A stretch of 64,000 nt of DNA, taken from Lachnoclostridium sp. UBA903. GTDB lineage: Bacteria > Bacillota > Clostridia > Lachnospirales > Lachnospiraceae. A program made the translations under genes and the position numbers. The stretch is taken from the NCBI GenBank assembly GCA_002294045.1, contig DBEP01000004.1, forward strand, positions 47,306 to 111,305. Direction: 5' to 3'. The notes beneath the pieces are model-generated. The model ran no database searches, was not told the DNA's origin, and was given only the letters and a program-made list of their open reading frames with translations. Within the stretch, counting starts at the first letter, position 1, and the number at the start of each line of letters is the position of its first letter. This document shows positions 17,282-26,774 of the stretch, in pieces.

Positions 17282-17938
17282 ATGAGGATAGTTAAAGAAG
17301 CTAAAGAACGCAGAAACGAGATACTTGATGCGGCCGACGAGCTTTTTGCTCAGAAGGGCTTTGACGGCACAAGCACAAATGATATTCTGGAGAAGGTGGG
17401 GATTGCACGGGGAACGCTGTACTATCATTTCAAATCCAAGGAGGATATTATGGATGCCCTTATTGAGCGGTACAATGACCGTATTTTGAGTGCGGCAGGG
17501 AAAATGGCAGCCGATAAAAGCATCCCGATCAAGGAACGCATTGTCCAGGTTGTCATGGCGCTGAACATCAGCAGCGGGGGAGGCAGGGAAATTATCGAAC
17601 ACATCCATAAGCCTCAGAATGCACTCATGCATCATAAAATAAAAAGGGCCATACTCGCCGGTGTTACCCCAATTTTGGCGGATATCATCCGGGAGGGGAT
17701 AGGGCAGGGGCTGTTCAATACGCCTTATCCCTATGAATGCATGGAAATGGTTATAGCTTATACCAATACCGTTTTTGATGACGATATGGTTGAGATGACA
17801 GATGAAGAACGTGCTTCGCGGATACGGGCCTTTGTTTTTAATTTAGAGAGACTGCTGGGTGCGGAAGAGGGGAGCCTTTCATTTGTGCTGCACATGTTTG
17901 GCAGCGGAAGCAGAGGTGGCCTATGTATTACAGAATAA
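17282..17938 (+). CDS. TetR-family transcriptional repressor
   Basis: The 218-residue protein has the TetR N-terminal helix-turn-helix domain: RRNEILDAADELFAQKGF and TSTNDILEKVGIARGTLYYHFKSKEDI (about residues 10-55). The C-terminal ligand/dimer domain is specific and not assignable. AAGGAG precedes the ATG. The gene overlaps the start of the ABC permease by 16 bp, and a palindromic operator lies in front, so it most likely represses its own operon until a toxic ligand or peptide is present. Confidence 0.92.
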   Translation: MRIVKEAKERRNEILDAADELFAQKGFDGTSTNDILEKVGIARGTLYYHFKSKEDIMDALIERYNDRILSAAGKMAADKSIPIKERIVQVVMALNISSGGGREIIEHIHKPQNALMHHKIKRAILAGVTPILADIIREGIGQGLFNTPYPYECMEMVIAYTNTVFDDDMVEMTDEERASRIRAFVFNLERLLGAEEGSLSFVLHMFGSGSRGGLCITE

Positions 17939-20241
17939 TCCGCAATGATATGCTGAAGAGCAGGACCATTACACTGACGACAGTGATATTTGTCGCTGCT
18001 GCTGCCCTGCTTGTTTCGCTGGCGGCAATACTGATCGTCAATTTGTCCGGTGCCGTCAATACCTTAATGACCCAGGCGAAAACTCCGCATTTTATGCAGA
18101 TGCATTCAGGTGAAATGGATGCTGTGCGGCTTGCGGCTTTCGCGGAGCAGAACAGTCATGTGGAGGATTTTCAGGTACTTGAGTTTCTCAATGTTGACGG
18201 AGCCCATATTATTATTGGAGGAAACTCCCTTGCGAACAGCGTTCAGGACAACGGCTTCAGTACCCAGAGCAAAAAATTTGACTATCTCCTCGACCTTGAG
18301 GGAAATGTTATCAATGTATCCGATGGAGAGATTTATGTTCCCATCAGCTATATGAAGGACGGCATAGCAAGGGTCGGTGACAGGGCTGTAATCTATGGAA
18401 AGGAATTTACTGTTGCGGGACTGTTGCGGGATTCTCAGATGAATTCGCTGCTGGCCTCATCAAAACGGTTTCTTGTAAGCGAAAATGATTACGCAATGAT
18501 AAAGGATTTCGGAAACATAGAATACCTGATTGAGTTTAGATTAAAGGACTTATCCGCCCTTGGCGCATTCGAAGCCGCCTATGTTTCCTCAGGATTGGAA
18601 ACAAACGGGCCGGCGGTTACCTATCCCCTTTTCAAAACCATGAACGGAATTTCCGACGGGCTGATGATTGGGGTGGTTCTGCTTGTAAGCGTGCTTGTCG
18701 TTGCCATAGCATTTCTTTGCATACGTTTTACGCTGCTTGCGAAAATTGAGGATGACTACCGGGAAATAGGTACCATGAAAGCAATTGGGCTGCGTCTTTC
18801 TGACATCAGAAAAATATACCTTGCAAAATATGCAGTGATTGCTGCAGCGGGATGTATTTTCGGATTTGTGCTTTCTTTTGTGTTCAGAGGCATACTTCTT
18901 GAAAATATACGGCTTTATATGGGGGAAAGCGGCCATGCGGCTTTGGCATTGATTTTCGGAATGGGCGGTGTACTGGTGGTATTCCTCGCAATTATTGCCT
19001 ATGTAAAAGGTGTGCTGAAACGTTTCCGGAAAATATCGGCTGCAGAGGCGGTCCGCTTTGGAGCATCCCAGGAAAAATCTTCAGGTGCTTCGCATTTTTG
19101 CCTGAGCCGAAACAGGCTGCTCGATACGAATATTTTTCTCGGCGTCAAGGATGTTCTCTCAAGGAAAAGACTGTATGCCACCATGCTTGCTGTGCTTGTA
19201 ATCTCTGTGTTTATTATCATTGTTCCCCAGAACCTGTACAATACCATTTCTTCAGAAGGCTTCATCACCTATATGGGGATAGGAAAATATCATATGCGCA
19301 TTGACATCCAGCAGACCGATAAAATTCCTCAAAAATCGGCGGAAATTACAAAGGATATGGAGAGCGACAAGGCTATATCCAAATATGTTGTGCTTACAAC
19401 CAAGACATTCAAGGTAAAACAGCCGGATGGCACGGAGGAACGCCTAAAGGTTGAGTTGGGTGACCATTCCGTATTTCCCGTAAAGTATTCCGAGGGCAGA
19501 GCCCCTGCCGCAGAAGATGAAATTGCCCTTTCGGTGATGAACGCCGGGGAGTTGGGCAAAAAAGTCGGAGATATGATGGCAATAATGGTTGGGGAAAAGG
19601 AGGAACATCTCACTGTATCAGGAATTTATTCCGACATCACTAACGGAGGCAAGACTGCAAAAGCAGTTTTTGATGATCATTCAGCGGACATCATGTGGAG
19701 CGTAATCTGCGCGGAGCTTGCGGAACAATCACTTGCCGGCAACAAGACTTTGGAATATGCCGGAAAATATGAATTTGCAAAGGTTTCGGATATTAATGAA
19801 TATATTTTGCAGACCTTCGGTTCAACAATCAGCTCTGTCGGAAAAGCTTCCCATACCGGAATTGCGGCTGCTCTGATGATAACGCTCCTGGTTACGCTGT
19901 TGTTTATGAAAATGCTTGTGGCTAAAGACCGGTATGCCATTGCCCTGTTGAAAGCATTCGGCTTCACAGACCGGGATATTACAGTACAGTATGTTGCGCG
20001 TACAGTATTCGTTCTGATTGTCGGAATTGTTTTAGGGACACTTCTGGCAAATACACTGGGAGAAATCCTTGCAGGTGCAGTGATTTCCTGGTTCGGAGCA
20101 TCGTCCTTTCAGTTTGCAGTTAACCCGCTTACCGCATATCTGCTTTGCCCGTTGATGATGGCCTGCTCGGTGCTGATTGCAACAATAGCCGGCACGTCGG
20201 GGGTGGAATATATAAAAATATCTCAAAATATAAAGGAGTAG
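17923..20241 (+). CDS. FtsX/MacB-type ABC transporter permease
   Basis: The 772-residue membrane protein has an N-terminal helix (TLTTVIFVAAAALLVSLAAIL, about 15-40), a large extracytoplasmic domain, three helices with the FtsX signature around 240-370 (EIGTMKAIGLRLSDIRKIYL), then a second copy of the same arrangement (ATMLAVLVISVFIIIVP near 425; ALLKAFGFTDRDI near 680). The duplicated FtsX layout is that of class VII permeases such as BceB/YtrF-like proteins, which move hydrophobic compounds or antimicrobial peptides out of the membrane rather than importing nutrients. The ATPase gene follows after 3 bp. Confidence 0.9.
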   Translation: MYYRIIRNDMLKSRTITLTTVIFVAAAALLVSLAAILIVNLSGAVNTLMTQAKTPHFMQMHSGEMDAVRLAAFAEQNSHVEDFQVLEFLNVDGAHIIIGGNSLANSVQDNGFSTQSKKFDYLLDLEGNVINVSDGEIYVPISYMKDGIARVGDRAVIYGKEFTVAGLLRDSQMNSLLASSKRFLVSENDYAMIKDFGNIEYLIEFRLKDLSALGAFEAAYVSSGLETNGPAVTYPLFKTMNGISDGLMIGVVLLVSVLVVAIAFLCIRFTLLAKIEDDYREIGTMKAIGLRLSDIRKIYLAKYAVIAAAGCIFGFVLSFVFRGILLENIRLYMGESGHAALALIFGMGGVLVVFLAIIAYVKGVLKRFRKISAAEAVRFGASQEKSSGASHFCLSRNRLLDTNIFLGVKDVLSRKRLYATMLAVLVISVFIIIVPQNLYNTISSEGFITYMGIGKYHMRIDIQQTDKIPQKSAEITKDMESDKAISKYVVLTTKTFKVKQPDGTEERLKVELGDHSVFPVKYSEGRAPAAEDEIALSVMNAGELGKKVGDMMAIMVGEKEEHLTVSGIYSDITNGGKTAKAVFDDHSADIMWSVICAELAEQSLAGNKTLEYAGKYEFAKVSDINEYILQTFGSTISSVGKASHTGIAAALMITLLVTLLFMKMLVAKDRYAIALLKAFGFTDRDITVQYVARTVFVLIVGIVLGTLLANTLGEILAGAVISWFGASSFQFAVNPLTAYLLCPLMMACSVLIATIAGTSGVEYIKISQNIKE

Positions 20242-20244
20242 CTT

Positions 20245-21003
20245 ATGAAAAAGATTGTGGCAGGAGAAAATATTGTAAAATCTTTTGGCATGGGGAATGA
20301 AAGGTACAAAGCCCTCGACGGCGCGTCCGTCCAGATTAACGAGGGTGAGTTCCTTGCGGTGATGGGACCCTCCGGATCAGGAAAATCCACGCTTTTATTT
20401 ACCCTCAGCGGTATGGAGGCTATTGATGGCGGAAGGGTTGTTTTTGACGACAGGGATTTATTATCACTTACTGAAAATGAACTTGCCGACATGCGAAGAA
20501 CAAAAATGGGATTTGTTTTTCAGCAGCCTGCTCTATTGAAAAACCTGAATATCCTGGATAACATCATCCTTCCGTCCATGGGCAGCAACAGAAAAAACCT
20601 TATGAAAATAACGGAAAAGGCAAGAAGGCTGATGAAAAGAACAGGTATCCCGGAACTGGAAAACCGTGATATTACACAGGTTTCGGGAGGGCAGCTCCAG
20701 CGTGCGGGAATATGCCGTGCATTAATGGGCAGCCCGAAAATTATTTTTGGTGACGAGCCCACCGGCGCCCTTAACTCAAAATCCGCCCAGGAGATTATGA
20801 GCCTATTTTCCGAAATCAATATGGAGGGTATTGCGGTTATGCTTGTGACTCACGATGCAAAGGTGGCGGCCAGAGCAGAGCGTATCCTGTTTATGGGTGA
20901 TGGGAAAATCATGAGCCAAATGCTGTTTCCGAAATTCAACGGTACCAATACTGAGGACAGAATAAAAAAAGTTACGGCGAAAATGCAGGAGATTGGAATC
21001 TAG
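20245..21003 (+). CDS. LolD/MacB-type ABC transporter ATPase
   Basis: The 252-residue protein has Walker A GPSGSGKST (about 40-48), Q-loop VFQQPALL, signature VSGGQLQRAGICRAL, Walker B KIIFGDEP and switch His in LVTHDAKVAA. The spacing is that of the MacB/LolD branch, which partners FtsX-type permeases such as the one just upstream. AAAGGAG precedes the ATG. Together with the TetR gene it forms a three-gene, probably inducible, efflux or resistance operon. Confidence 0.92.
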   Translation: MKKIVAGENIVKSFGMGNERYKALDGASVQINEGEFLAVMGPSGSGKSTLLFTLSGMEAIDGGRVVFDDRDLLSLTENELADMRRTKMGFVFQQPALLKNLNILDNIILPSMGSNRKNLMKITEKARRLMKRTGIPELENRDITQVSGGQLQRAGICRALMGSPKIIFGDEPTGALNSKSAQEIMSLFSEINMEGIAVMLVTHDAKVAARAERILFMGDGKIMSQMLFPKFNGTNTEDRIKKVTAKMQEIGI

Positions 21004-21520
21004 TGTACCGACAAGCTGTTTCACTGTCACTGAACATAAAAAGTCATTCATTTAGAATGGGAATGATGCCTATTCATATATTCCTCTTGGCACTATCGTT
21101 CTTGCCTACAAAAATAATTTAACCAAAATATAGAGATTCGATAGGGTTTTACAAAGCACGGAATCTTTTTGGCTAAAATTACTGCCCGAGTCGCAAATTT
21201 TGTAAAATATTCTTTAATAACCCCAAACCATATATTCTAACTTTTTCAAGAGTGTTTATGTAATCAGGATAATTAGAATCGTAAGATTTATAAAAATGAA
21301 AATAAAAATACAAAAATTGAATAATGAAATTTTACATACATAATACTTGGATTTAATAAATAGTTAACATTCAAATATTATAGTTAGCTTACCTTGAAAC
21401 AAGAGAAAAGCAGAAATGTAAATTGACCTGTAAAGTTAGTGTCTGCTGAATTACGAAATATACAATTACCGGTACAAACATCAGATACGCAAAGGCTGAT
21501 ACAAAAATGGAGGAAAAAAG
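21004..21520. other. Intergenic region, 517 bp, no gene seen
   Basis: AT-rich sequence with short interrupted frames on both strands and no recognisable protein, RNA or repeat ends. It must hold the end of the MacB-like operon and the promoter of the Afu/Fbp-type importer; I could not identify a convincing -35/-10 pair or a strong terminator. Confidence 0.5.
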
Positions 21521-22723
21521 TTGAAAGAAAAAAAAGTTAAAAAACATTTTATATTGATGATGATTCTATTATCTTTTGTATTTACGGCATGCAGCCAGAA
21601 TGAAAATATTTTGCCGTCCGGAGCGGAACAAATGGTAACAGGTGAGAAAAAACCAATATGGATTGAAAACGCAAAGTTAAACGAAACAGAGACACCGGAG
21701 GAACTTTATGAAAAAGCAAAACAAGAAGGAAAAGTAGTAGTTTATTCACAATCAAGCCGTATTATGGATGTTAAAAGCAGTTTTGAGAAACAATACCCCG
21801 GCATTAAAGTAGAAGCATATGATATTTCCACAAATGAAATGATAGAAAAGCTGATACGCGAGCAGGAGGCGGGGTTGTACAATGTGGATGTTGTATTTAT
21901 TAAGGATTCAGGAGGAATGGTTTCTAATGAATTAGTAAAAGATAAAAGATTACATAGATATGTCCCGCGGGATATAGAAGATAAACTTGGAGAACAATTT
22001 AAAGATAGTCCCGGTTATCCTTATTATTTTTCTTCCAGGGTCGTTTTTTACAATACAGAAATATATGATGAGGCTCCGGTAAGTAATTGGTGGGATTTAA
22101 CAGACCCCAAATGGAAGAGTAAAGTAGTAATTGATGATCCACTTTTATCAGCAGATATGCTGGAATTATTAGTCGCATTTGTTCAGAATTCAGAAGATAT
22201 GGCAGCCGCTTATAAAGAAAAATACGGTGAAGAATTACAATTAAATGACACCGAGAATGCAGGCTATGAATTTATAAAAAGATTTTTGGGAAATAATCCA
22301 ATTCTTGTTAAATCTACCGATGATGTAGTTGAAGCCGTTGGAGCACCTGGGCAATCAGAACCGCCATTGGGAATTTCCACTTCCAGTAAAGCCAGATATA
22401 TTGAAGATGAAGGGTTAAAAATGTCATATATTTACGATATGAGTCCTAAAATGTCAATACCTACTACAGCCTATTTATATGTTGCCGATCAGGCTGCAAA
22501 TATTAATGCCGCGAAGCTTATGATTCGCTGGATGGCAGGTGAAGCCGACGGGAAAGGAGAAGGGTTTAGTCCTTTTAACGTATTAGGTTCCTGGTCGACA
22601 CGGGCAGATATCATTTTAGAAGAGCAGCCATTAATCAAAGATTTGAATTTATGGTCATACGATGCAGATTTTTACTATAAAAATATACAAAAAGTGAAAG
22701 ACTTCATTTTGATGAATCAGTGA
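21521..22723 (+). CDS. AfuA/FbpA-type ABC substrate-binding lipoprotein
   Basis: The start is TTG at 21521, with GGAGG 7-8 bases upstream; the nearby ATG at 21505 hits a stop. The 400-residue protein has a lipobox (LSFVFTACSQN, Cys near residue 24) and an iron/phosphate-type binding fold: KVVVYSQSSRIMDVKSSFEK, YPGIKVEAYD, VDVVFIKDSGG, YNTEIYDEAPVSNWWDLTDP. This class includes Fe(III)-binding proteins but also AfuA, which binds hexose phosphates, and phosphonate binders. The two adjacent Tyr that bind iron in FbpA are not obvious. With an RpiR regulator and a PHP phosphoesterase nearby I favour a phosphorylated ligand (inference). Confidence 0.85.
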   Translation: MKEKKVKKHFILMMILLSFVFTACSQNENILPSGAEQMVTGEKKPIWIENAKLNETETPEELYEKAKQEGKVVVYSQSSRIMDVKSSFEKQYPGIKVEAYDISTNEMIEKLIREQEAGLYNVDVVFIKDSGGMVSNELVKDKRLHRYVPRDIEDKLGEQFKDSPGYPYYFSSRVVFYNTEIYDEAPVSNWWDLTDPKWKSKVVIDDPLLSADMLELLVAFVQNSEDMAAAYKEKYGEELQLNDTENAGYEFIKRFLGNNPILVKSTDDVVEAVGAPGQSEPPLGISTSSKARYIEDEGLKMSYIYDMSPKMSIPTTAYLYVADQAANINAAKLMIRWMAGEADGKGEGFSPFNVLGSWSTRADIILEEQPLIKDLNLWSYDADFYYKNIQKVKDFILMNQ

Positions 22724-22755
22724 GCAGATGATTGAATGAAAAGGAGGGAGGCATA

Positions 22756-24585
22756 TTGAAGAATAGAAAAAATGCATTACAGATTTACTTGATAAAACTA
22801 TCTAATATATGCAGAAGTGTCCTGACTAATCCGGTACATCTGTTAAGTATATTAGCTTTAATCTTCTTAGTTTATACCATTGTTATACCACTCTGGGAAA
22901 TTATTTCCCAGAGTTTTCAGTGGCAGTTAAGTGCACAGGCCATAACTGTGGAGAATAAAACAGAGGGCCTCACTTTATTTAATTGGCAAAGGGTTTTTGC
23001 CAGCTCGATCAGTAAACCGCTGTTTTATGTACCGGTATATAATTCTCTGAAAATCAGCGCAGGAGTTTCTATTTTGTCGTTGGTTTTAGGCGGTGGATTG
23101 GCATGGCTGGTTACCAGAACGGATTTCAGTCATAAAAGCGTAATCACTTTTCTTGCCATACTTCCCTATATGCTGCCGTCCTGGGTCACGTCTTTTGCAT
23201 GGCTCGCCGTGTTTAAGAATAATAAAATCGGCGGGTCACAGGGAATCCTGCAGAGCTTATTGGGAATAAATCCGCCGGATTGGCTTGCATATGGCTATTT
23301 GCCCATCGTTCTTACGCTTACGCTGAATTATTTCACTTTTTTCTTTCTGCTGATATCAGTAGCACTATCCTCTATTAGTAGTGATCTTGAAGAAACGGCA
23401 GAAATTATGGGGGCAGGCAAATTAAAGGTATTGATAAAAGTCACATTTCCGCTTGTGATTCCAGCTGTTTTTTCGGCTTTTATTCTGACATTTTCAAAAT
23501 CCATGGGATCATTTGGTGTACCGGCTTTTTTGGGATTGCCGGTTAAGTATTATACGATTTCAACTATGATTCACAGCAGTATTCAGAATAGAATGACAGC
23601 GGAAGCCTATATTTTAAGTATTATTTTACTACTAATTTGCGGGTTTATGATTTTTATGAATCAGAAAGTAATTGGCCAAAGAAAGAGTTATGTAACGATT
23701 GGAGGAAAAGCTTCCGGAAAAAATCATTTCCCCCTGGGGAAATGGAAAAGACCGGTCACGTGGCTAATATTAGGGGTTATGGGTATCGCAGTTTTTACTC
23801 CTATTGTCATATTAATATTACGGTCATTTATGTTTATGGACGGAAATTTCAATCCCAACAATTTTACATTGCATTTTTGGATTGGTGATTCTAATTCCTC
23901 TATTGCATCGGGAGAAGTGGGAGTTCTTAAAAATCAGGCTATTATATCTGCATTAAAAAATTCATTAATGATTGCTTTGACGGGAGCAATGATTTCATCC
24001 TGTATCGGTTTACTAATGGGCTATGTCATTATGAAAGAAAGAAAAACTTTCTTATCAAAAATAATAGAGCAATTATCTTTTGCCCCTTATATGATTCCAG
24101 GAATTGCTTTTTCTGCTATTTATCTGTCTATGTTTGCAAAAAAGACTTTTGGATTTATACCTGTTTTATATGGTAGTATTTCGCTTATTATATTGATTAG
24201 TGTTGTGAATGAACTTCCCTTTGCCGTAAGGAGCGGCACCAGTGCCATGCTGCAAATAGGAAAAGAATTGGAGGAAGCAGCTGCCATGCAGGGAGCTTCC
24301 TGGAGGAAAAGATTTTTTTATATCATACTTCCGATTTGCAAAAAGAGTTTATTCGGAAGTTTTCTGCTTCTTTTTATTAGCCTTATGAAAGAACTGGATT
24401 TAATTATTTTATTGGTAACACCTAAGACCCGTACGCTGACAACTCTGCTGTTTGACTATGCAGAACATGGATATCAACAATTTTCCAATGTTATAATGGT
24501 AATTATCGTCATTATAATATTAATTACATACAGCCTGGCAAAGAGGATCGGAAAAGTTGATTTAGCTAAAGGAATCGGGGGGTAA
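22756..24585 (+). CDS. FbpB-type ABC permease with two fused MetI domains
   Basis: I place the start at TTG 22756, seven bases after GGAGG; the in-frame ATG at 22732 has no ribosome site and includes that GGAGG. The 609-residue protein has about 12 membrane helices in two halves, each with an EAA loop: ETAEIMGAGKLKVLIKVTFP (first half) and EEAAAMQGASWRKRFFYIILP (second half, shown over 21 positions with a typical Gly). The fusion is typical of the Afu/Fbp iron and organophosphate importers. The stop codon TAA is immediately followed by leader copy B, whose first stem begins at the next base. Confidence 0.9.
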   Translation: MKNRKNALQIYLIKLSNICRSVLTNPVHLLSILALIFLVYTIVIPLWEIISQSFQWQLSAQAITVENKTEGLTLFNWQRVFASSISKPLFYVPVYNSLKISAGVSILSLVLGGGLAWLVTRTDFSHKSVITFLAILPYMLPSWVTSFAWLAVFKNNKIGGSQGILQSLLGINPPDWLAYGYLPIVLTLTLNYFTFFFLLISVALSSISSDLEETAEIMGAGKLKVLIKVTFPLVIPAVFSAFILTFSKSMGSFGVPAFLGLPVKYYTISTMIHSSIQNRMTAEAYILSIILLLICGFMIFMNQKVIGQRKSYVTIGGKASGKNHFPLGKWKRPVTWLILGVMGIAVFTPIVILILRSFMFMDGNFNPNNFTLHFWIGDSNSSIASGEVGVLKNQAIISALKNSLMIALTGAMISSCIGLLMGYVIMKERKTFLSKIIEQLSFAPYMIPGIAFSAIYLSMFAKKTFGFIPVLYGSISLIILISVVNELPFAVRSGTSAMLQIGKELEEAAAMQGASWRKRFFYIILPICKKSLFGSFLLLFISLMKELDLIILLVTPKTRTLTTLLFDYAEHGYQQFSNVIMVIIVIIILITYSLAKRIGKVDLAKGIGG

Positions 24586-24697
24586 GTTGAAAGAAAATTT
24601 AAACTCGGGAAGGACTGCCATATATAGTTTCTTTCAACTGTTTAATTTATGGCGGTATCACGTCTGCAGGCAGATGTGATATGTAACAGGTGATAAT
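24586..24697 (+). promoter_or_regulatory. Pseudoknot leader element, copy B (before the ABC ATPase)
   Basis: Stem GTTGAAAGAA (24586-24595) / TTCTTTCAAC-type (24629-24638); loop GCCATA (24617-24622) pairs with TATGGC (24648-24653) beyond the stem. The hairpin ATCACGTCTGC / GCAGATGTGAT (one G-U) follows, then AGGTGAT (a good anti-Shine-Dalgarno match) and the ATG at 24698. It begins directly after the stop codon of the permease gene. Confidence 0.8.
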
Positions 24698-25795
24698 ATG
24701 AGCCTTATAGAATTAAAAAAAATTAATAAATATTTTGGAAAAAATCATATTCTGAATGATATTGATATGGAAATCGAAGAAGGGGATTTTATGACTCTTT
24801 TAGGACCGTCAGGATGTGGGAAGACTACATTTCTCAGGGTGATAGCAGGCTTGGAAAACCCGGAGGAGGGAGAGGTTTTTATTAACGGTAAACTTGCTGC
24901 AGACGGAAAATCCAGTTTATTTTTACCACCCGCTCAAAGGGGGATTAATTTAATTTTTCAAAATTATGCTTTGTGGCCGCATATGACTGTATTTGAAAAT
25001 GTAGCTTTTGGTCTGAACATAAAGAAACTTCCGAAAGTGGATATCAAAAAGAAAGTGGAGACTGCTCTTAAAAAGCTTCATATAGCCGGTTATGAGAACC
25101 GATATCCATCTGAGTTATCGGGTGGACAACAGCAAAGAGTTGCAATAGCAAGGGCTATTGTGACTGAACCCAAAATTCTACTATTGGACGAACCCTTATC
25201 AAACCTGGATGCAAAACTCCGGATAGAAATGAGAACAGAATTAAAAAGACTTCATCATGAATTGAAGACTACTATGATTTATGTTACACATGATCAGGTG
25301 GAAGCCTTGACTCTTTCCACAAAGATCGCGGTTTTTTTTGAAGGGAAACTGATGCAGGTCGACACGCCGGGAAAACTGTATAAACACCCGGAACATATTA
25401 AAGTTGCTGATTTTATAGGAAATCCCAAAATAAATTTTGTTAGTGGAAAGCATATTATGGAAGAAGGAAAACAGTTTGTGATTTCAGATTTGGGAAAATT
25501 TCCTGTTTCTTTGGCTATACCTCCAAAAAGCGAGGCGGTAAGGCTGGCAATAAAACCGGAAGAAATAATAATATCCGCTGTGCCGGTACCGGAAGGCACT
25601 GCATTTGATATCTACTCTGTTCTTCCAGCCGGCTCAGAAACTTTTATTTATTTATACAAGGGAGAACTTTTTCTGATGGTGAAGGAAATGGGGGAAGCCG
25701 GATATCAGGAGGATGAAACGGTGTATATTTCTTTTTCACCGGAAAAAATAAATATATACGATGAATTAACCGGTTATTTAATATCAAATCATTAA
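24698..25795 (+). CDS. AfuC/FbpC-type ABC transporter ATPase
   Basis: The 365-residue protein has Walker A GPSGCGKTT (about 36-44), Q-loop FQNYALWPHM, signature LSGGQQQRVAIARAI, Walker B ILLLDEPLSNLDAKLR and switch His in YVTHDQVEA. A C-terminal TOBE-like regulatory region follows (about 240-365; LAIKPEEIII). It completes the importer encoded by the two genes upstream but is separated from them by leader copy B, so its translation may be set independently. Confidence 0.92.
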   Translation: MSLIELKKINKYFGKNHILNDIDMEIEEGDFMTLLGPSGCGKTTFLRVIAGLENPEEGEVFINGKLAADGKSSLFLPPAQRGINLIFQNYALWPHMTVFENVAFGLNIKKLPKVDIKKKVETALKKLHIAGYENRYPSELSGGQQQRVAIARAIVTEPKILLLDEPLSNLDAKLRIEMRTELKRLHHELKTTMIYVTHDQVEALTLSTKIAVFFEGKLMQVDTPGKLYKHPEHIKVADFIGNPKINFVSGKHIMEEGKQFVISDLGKFPVSLAIPPKSEAVRLAIKPEEIIISAVPVPEGTAFDIYSVLPAGSETFIYLYKGELFLMVKEMGEAGYQEDETVYISFSPEKINIYDELTGYLISNH

Positions 25796-25811
25796 AATAA
25801 TGCAAATAAAA

Positions 25812-26648
25812 TCACTTAGGCAGTAAAGAAGCATATTGCTTTCGCAGGCGGTTTAAATATTCCAGTTTTTCTATTGTGGTTTCCTGATTTTCCATACCGA
25901 CACCTACAATTAGACTTTCAACCAAAGCAGTAGGTGCAACCATGGAATGAAACTCCCACATCGGTCCACGATAGGAATATAGTGTGATATCGGCTTGTCC
26001 AATTATATCAGATACAAGAACGTCTGTAATAAAAAGTGTTTTAAAGCCTATTTTAGATGCCAGGTCAAGAATTACCTGTGCTTCCAAAGATACGGTGGAA
26101 AAAGCGAAAACAATCATTAAATCGACCTCAGTTAAATGCATTAGAGATTCAAATAATTCATTTCCGCCTTTCTCAATATGATTCACCCAAAGACCGTAAC
26201 GCCGTAAACGGAAACGAAGCAGATCTGCAAGGCCTGAGGATATACCGGGAGCAAACACATGAATTTGCCGGGCGTTTTTTATGGCTGCTACGGCATTATA
26301 AAAACTTTCTCTGGACAGTTTTGTAGATGTATCCGCCAGATATTGTTCCGCTAATTCCAGCATATTGAATGGTAAGTCGTTTTTCTCTATTTTATTGATT
26401 AAACTTTGCATTTTATAGGCCGGATTTACATGATGTTTTTCAACCAGACTTTGCTTAAATTCTTTAAAGTTTTTATAACCGACAGCACCCCAAAAACGTG
26501 AGACAGATGCAGTACTTATTTTCACTTCCTTAGCAATTTCTGATTCTGTCATATAAATGATTCGCGTTATATTATTTTCAACGAAATTTGCAATTAATTT
26601 TTGATTTTTTGTAAAGTTGTTTAAATTCCTGTTGAATAATTGTTTCAT
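25812..26648 (-). CDS. RpiR/MurR-family regulator (HTH_6 + SIS)
   Basis: The 278-residue protein has an N-terminal HTH_6 domain (LTKNQ-like FTKNQKLIANFVENN, ESEIAKEVKISTASVSRFWGAVGY) and a C-terminal SIS domain (about 125-260) with IHVFAPGISSGLADLLRFRL and LMIVFAFSTVSLEAQVILDL. SIS domains bind phosphorylated sugars. It converges on the importer genes and is divergent from the PHP gene; an inverted repeat TTCAGTTA / TAACTGAA lies between the divergent starts. It probably represses one or both units. Confidence 0.9.
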   Translation of the reverse strand: MKQLFNRNLNNFTKNQKLIANFVENNITRIIYMTESEIAKEVKISTASVSRFWGAVGYKNFKEFKQSLVEKHHVNPAYKMQSLINKIEKNDLPFNMLELAEQYLADTSTKLSRESFYNAVAAIKNARQIHVFAPGISSGLADLLRFRLRRYGLWVNHIEKGGNELFESLMHLTEVDLMIVFAFSTVSLEAQVILDLASKIGFKTLFITDVLVSDIIGQADITLYSYRGPMWEFHSMVAPTALVESLIVGVGMENQETTIEKLEYLNRLRKQYASLLPK

Positions 26649-26663
26649 GCATTTAACCTCTGC

Positions 26664-26700
26664 TTCAGTTAGTGTATATCTTTATTATATGTTAACTGAA
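26664..26700. promoter_or_regulatory. Inverted repeat, candidate RpiR operator
   Basis: Perfect 8-bp arms TTCAGTTA (26664-26671) and TAACTGAA (26693-26700) are separated by 21 bp, with an AT-rich centre holding possible -10 sequences. Located between the divergent RpiR and PHP genes. Confidence 0.45.
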
Positions 26701-26774
26701 ATGAAAAGAAAATAGTTTTTTTGAAGAACTATATATAAATGGCTTTACAATGATATCTTAAAGGAGTAGACTTA

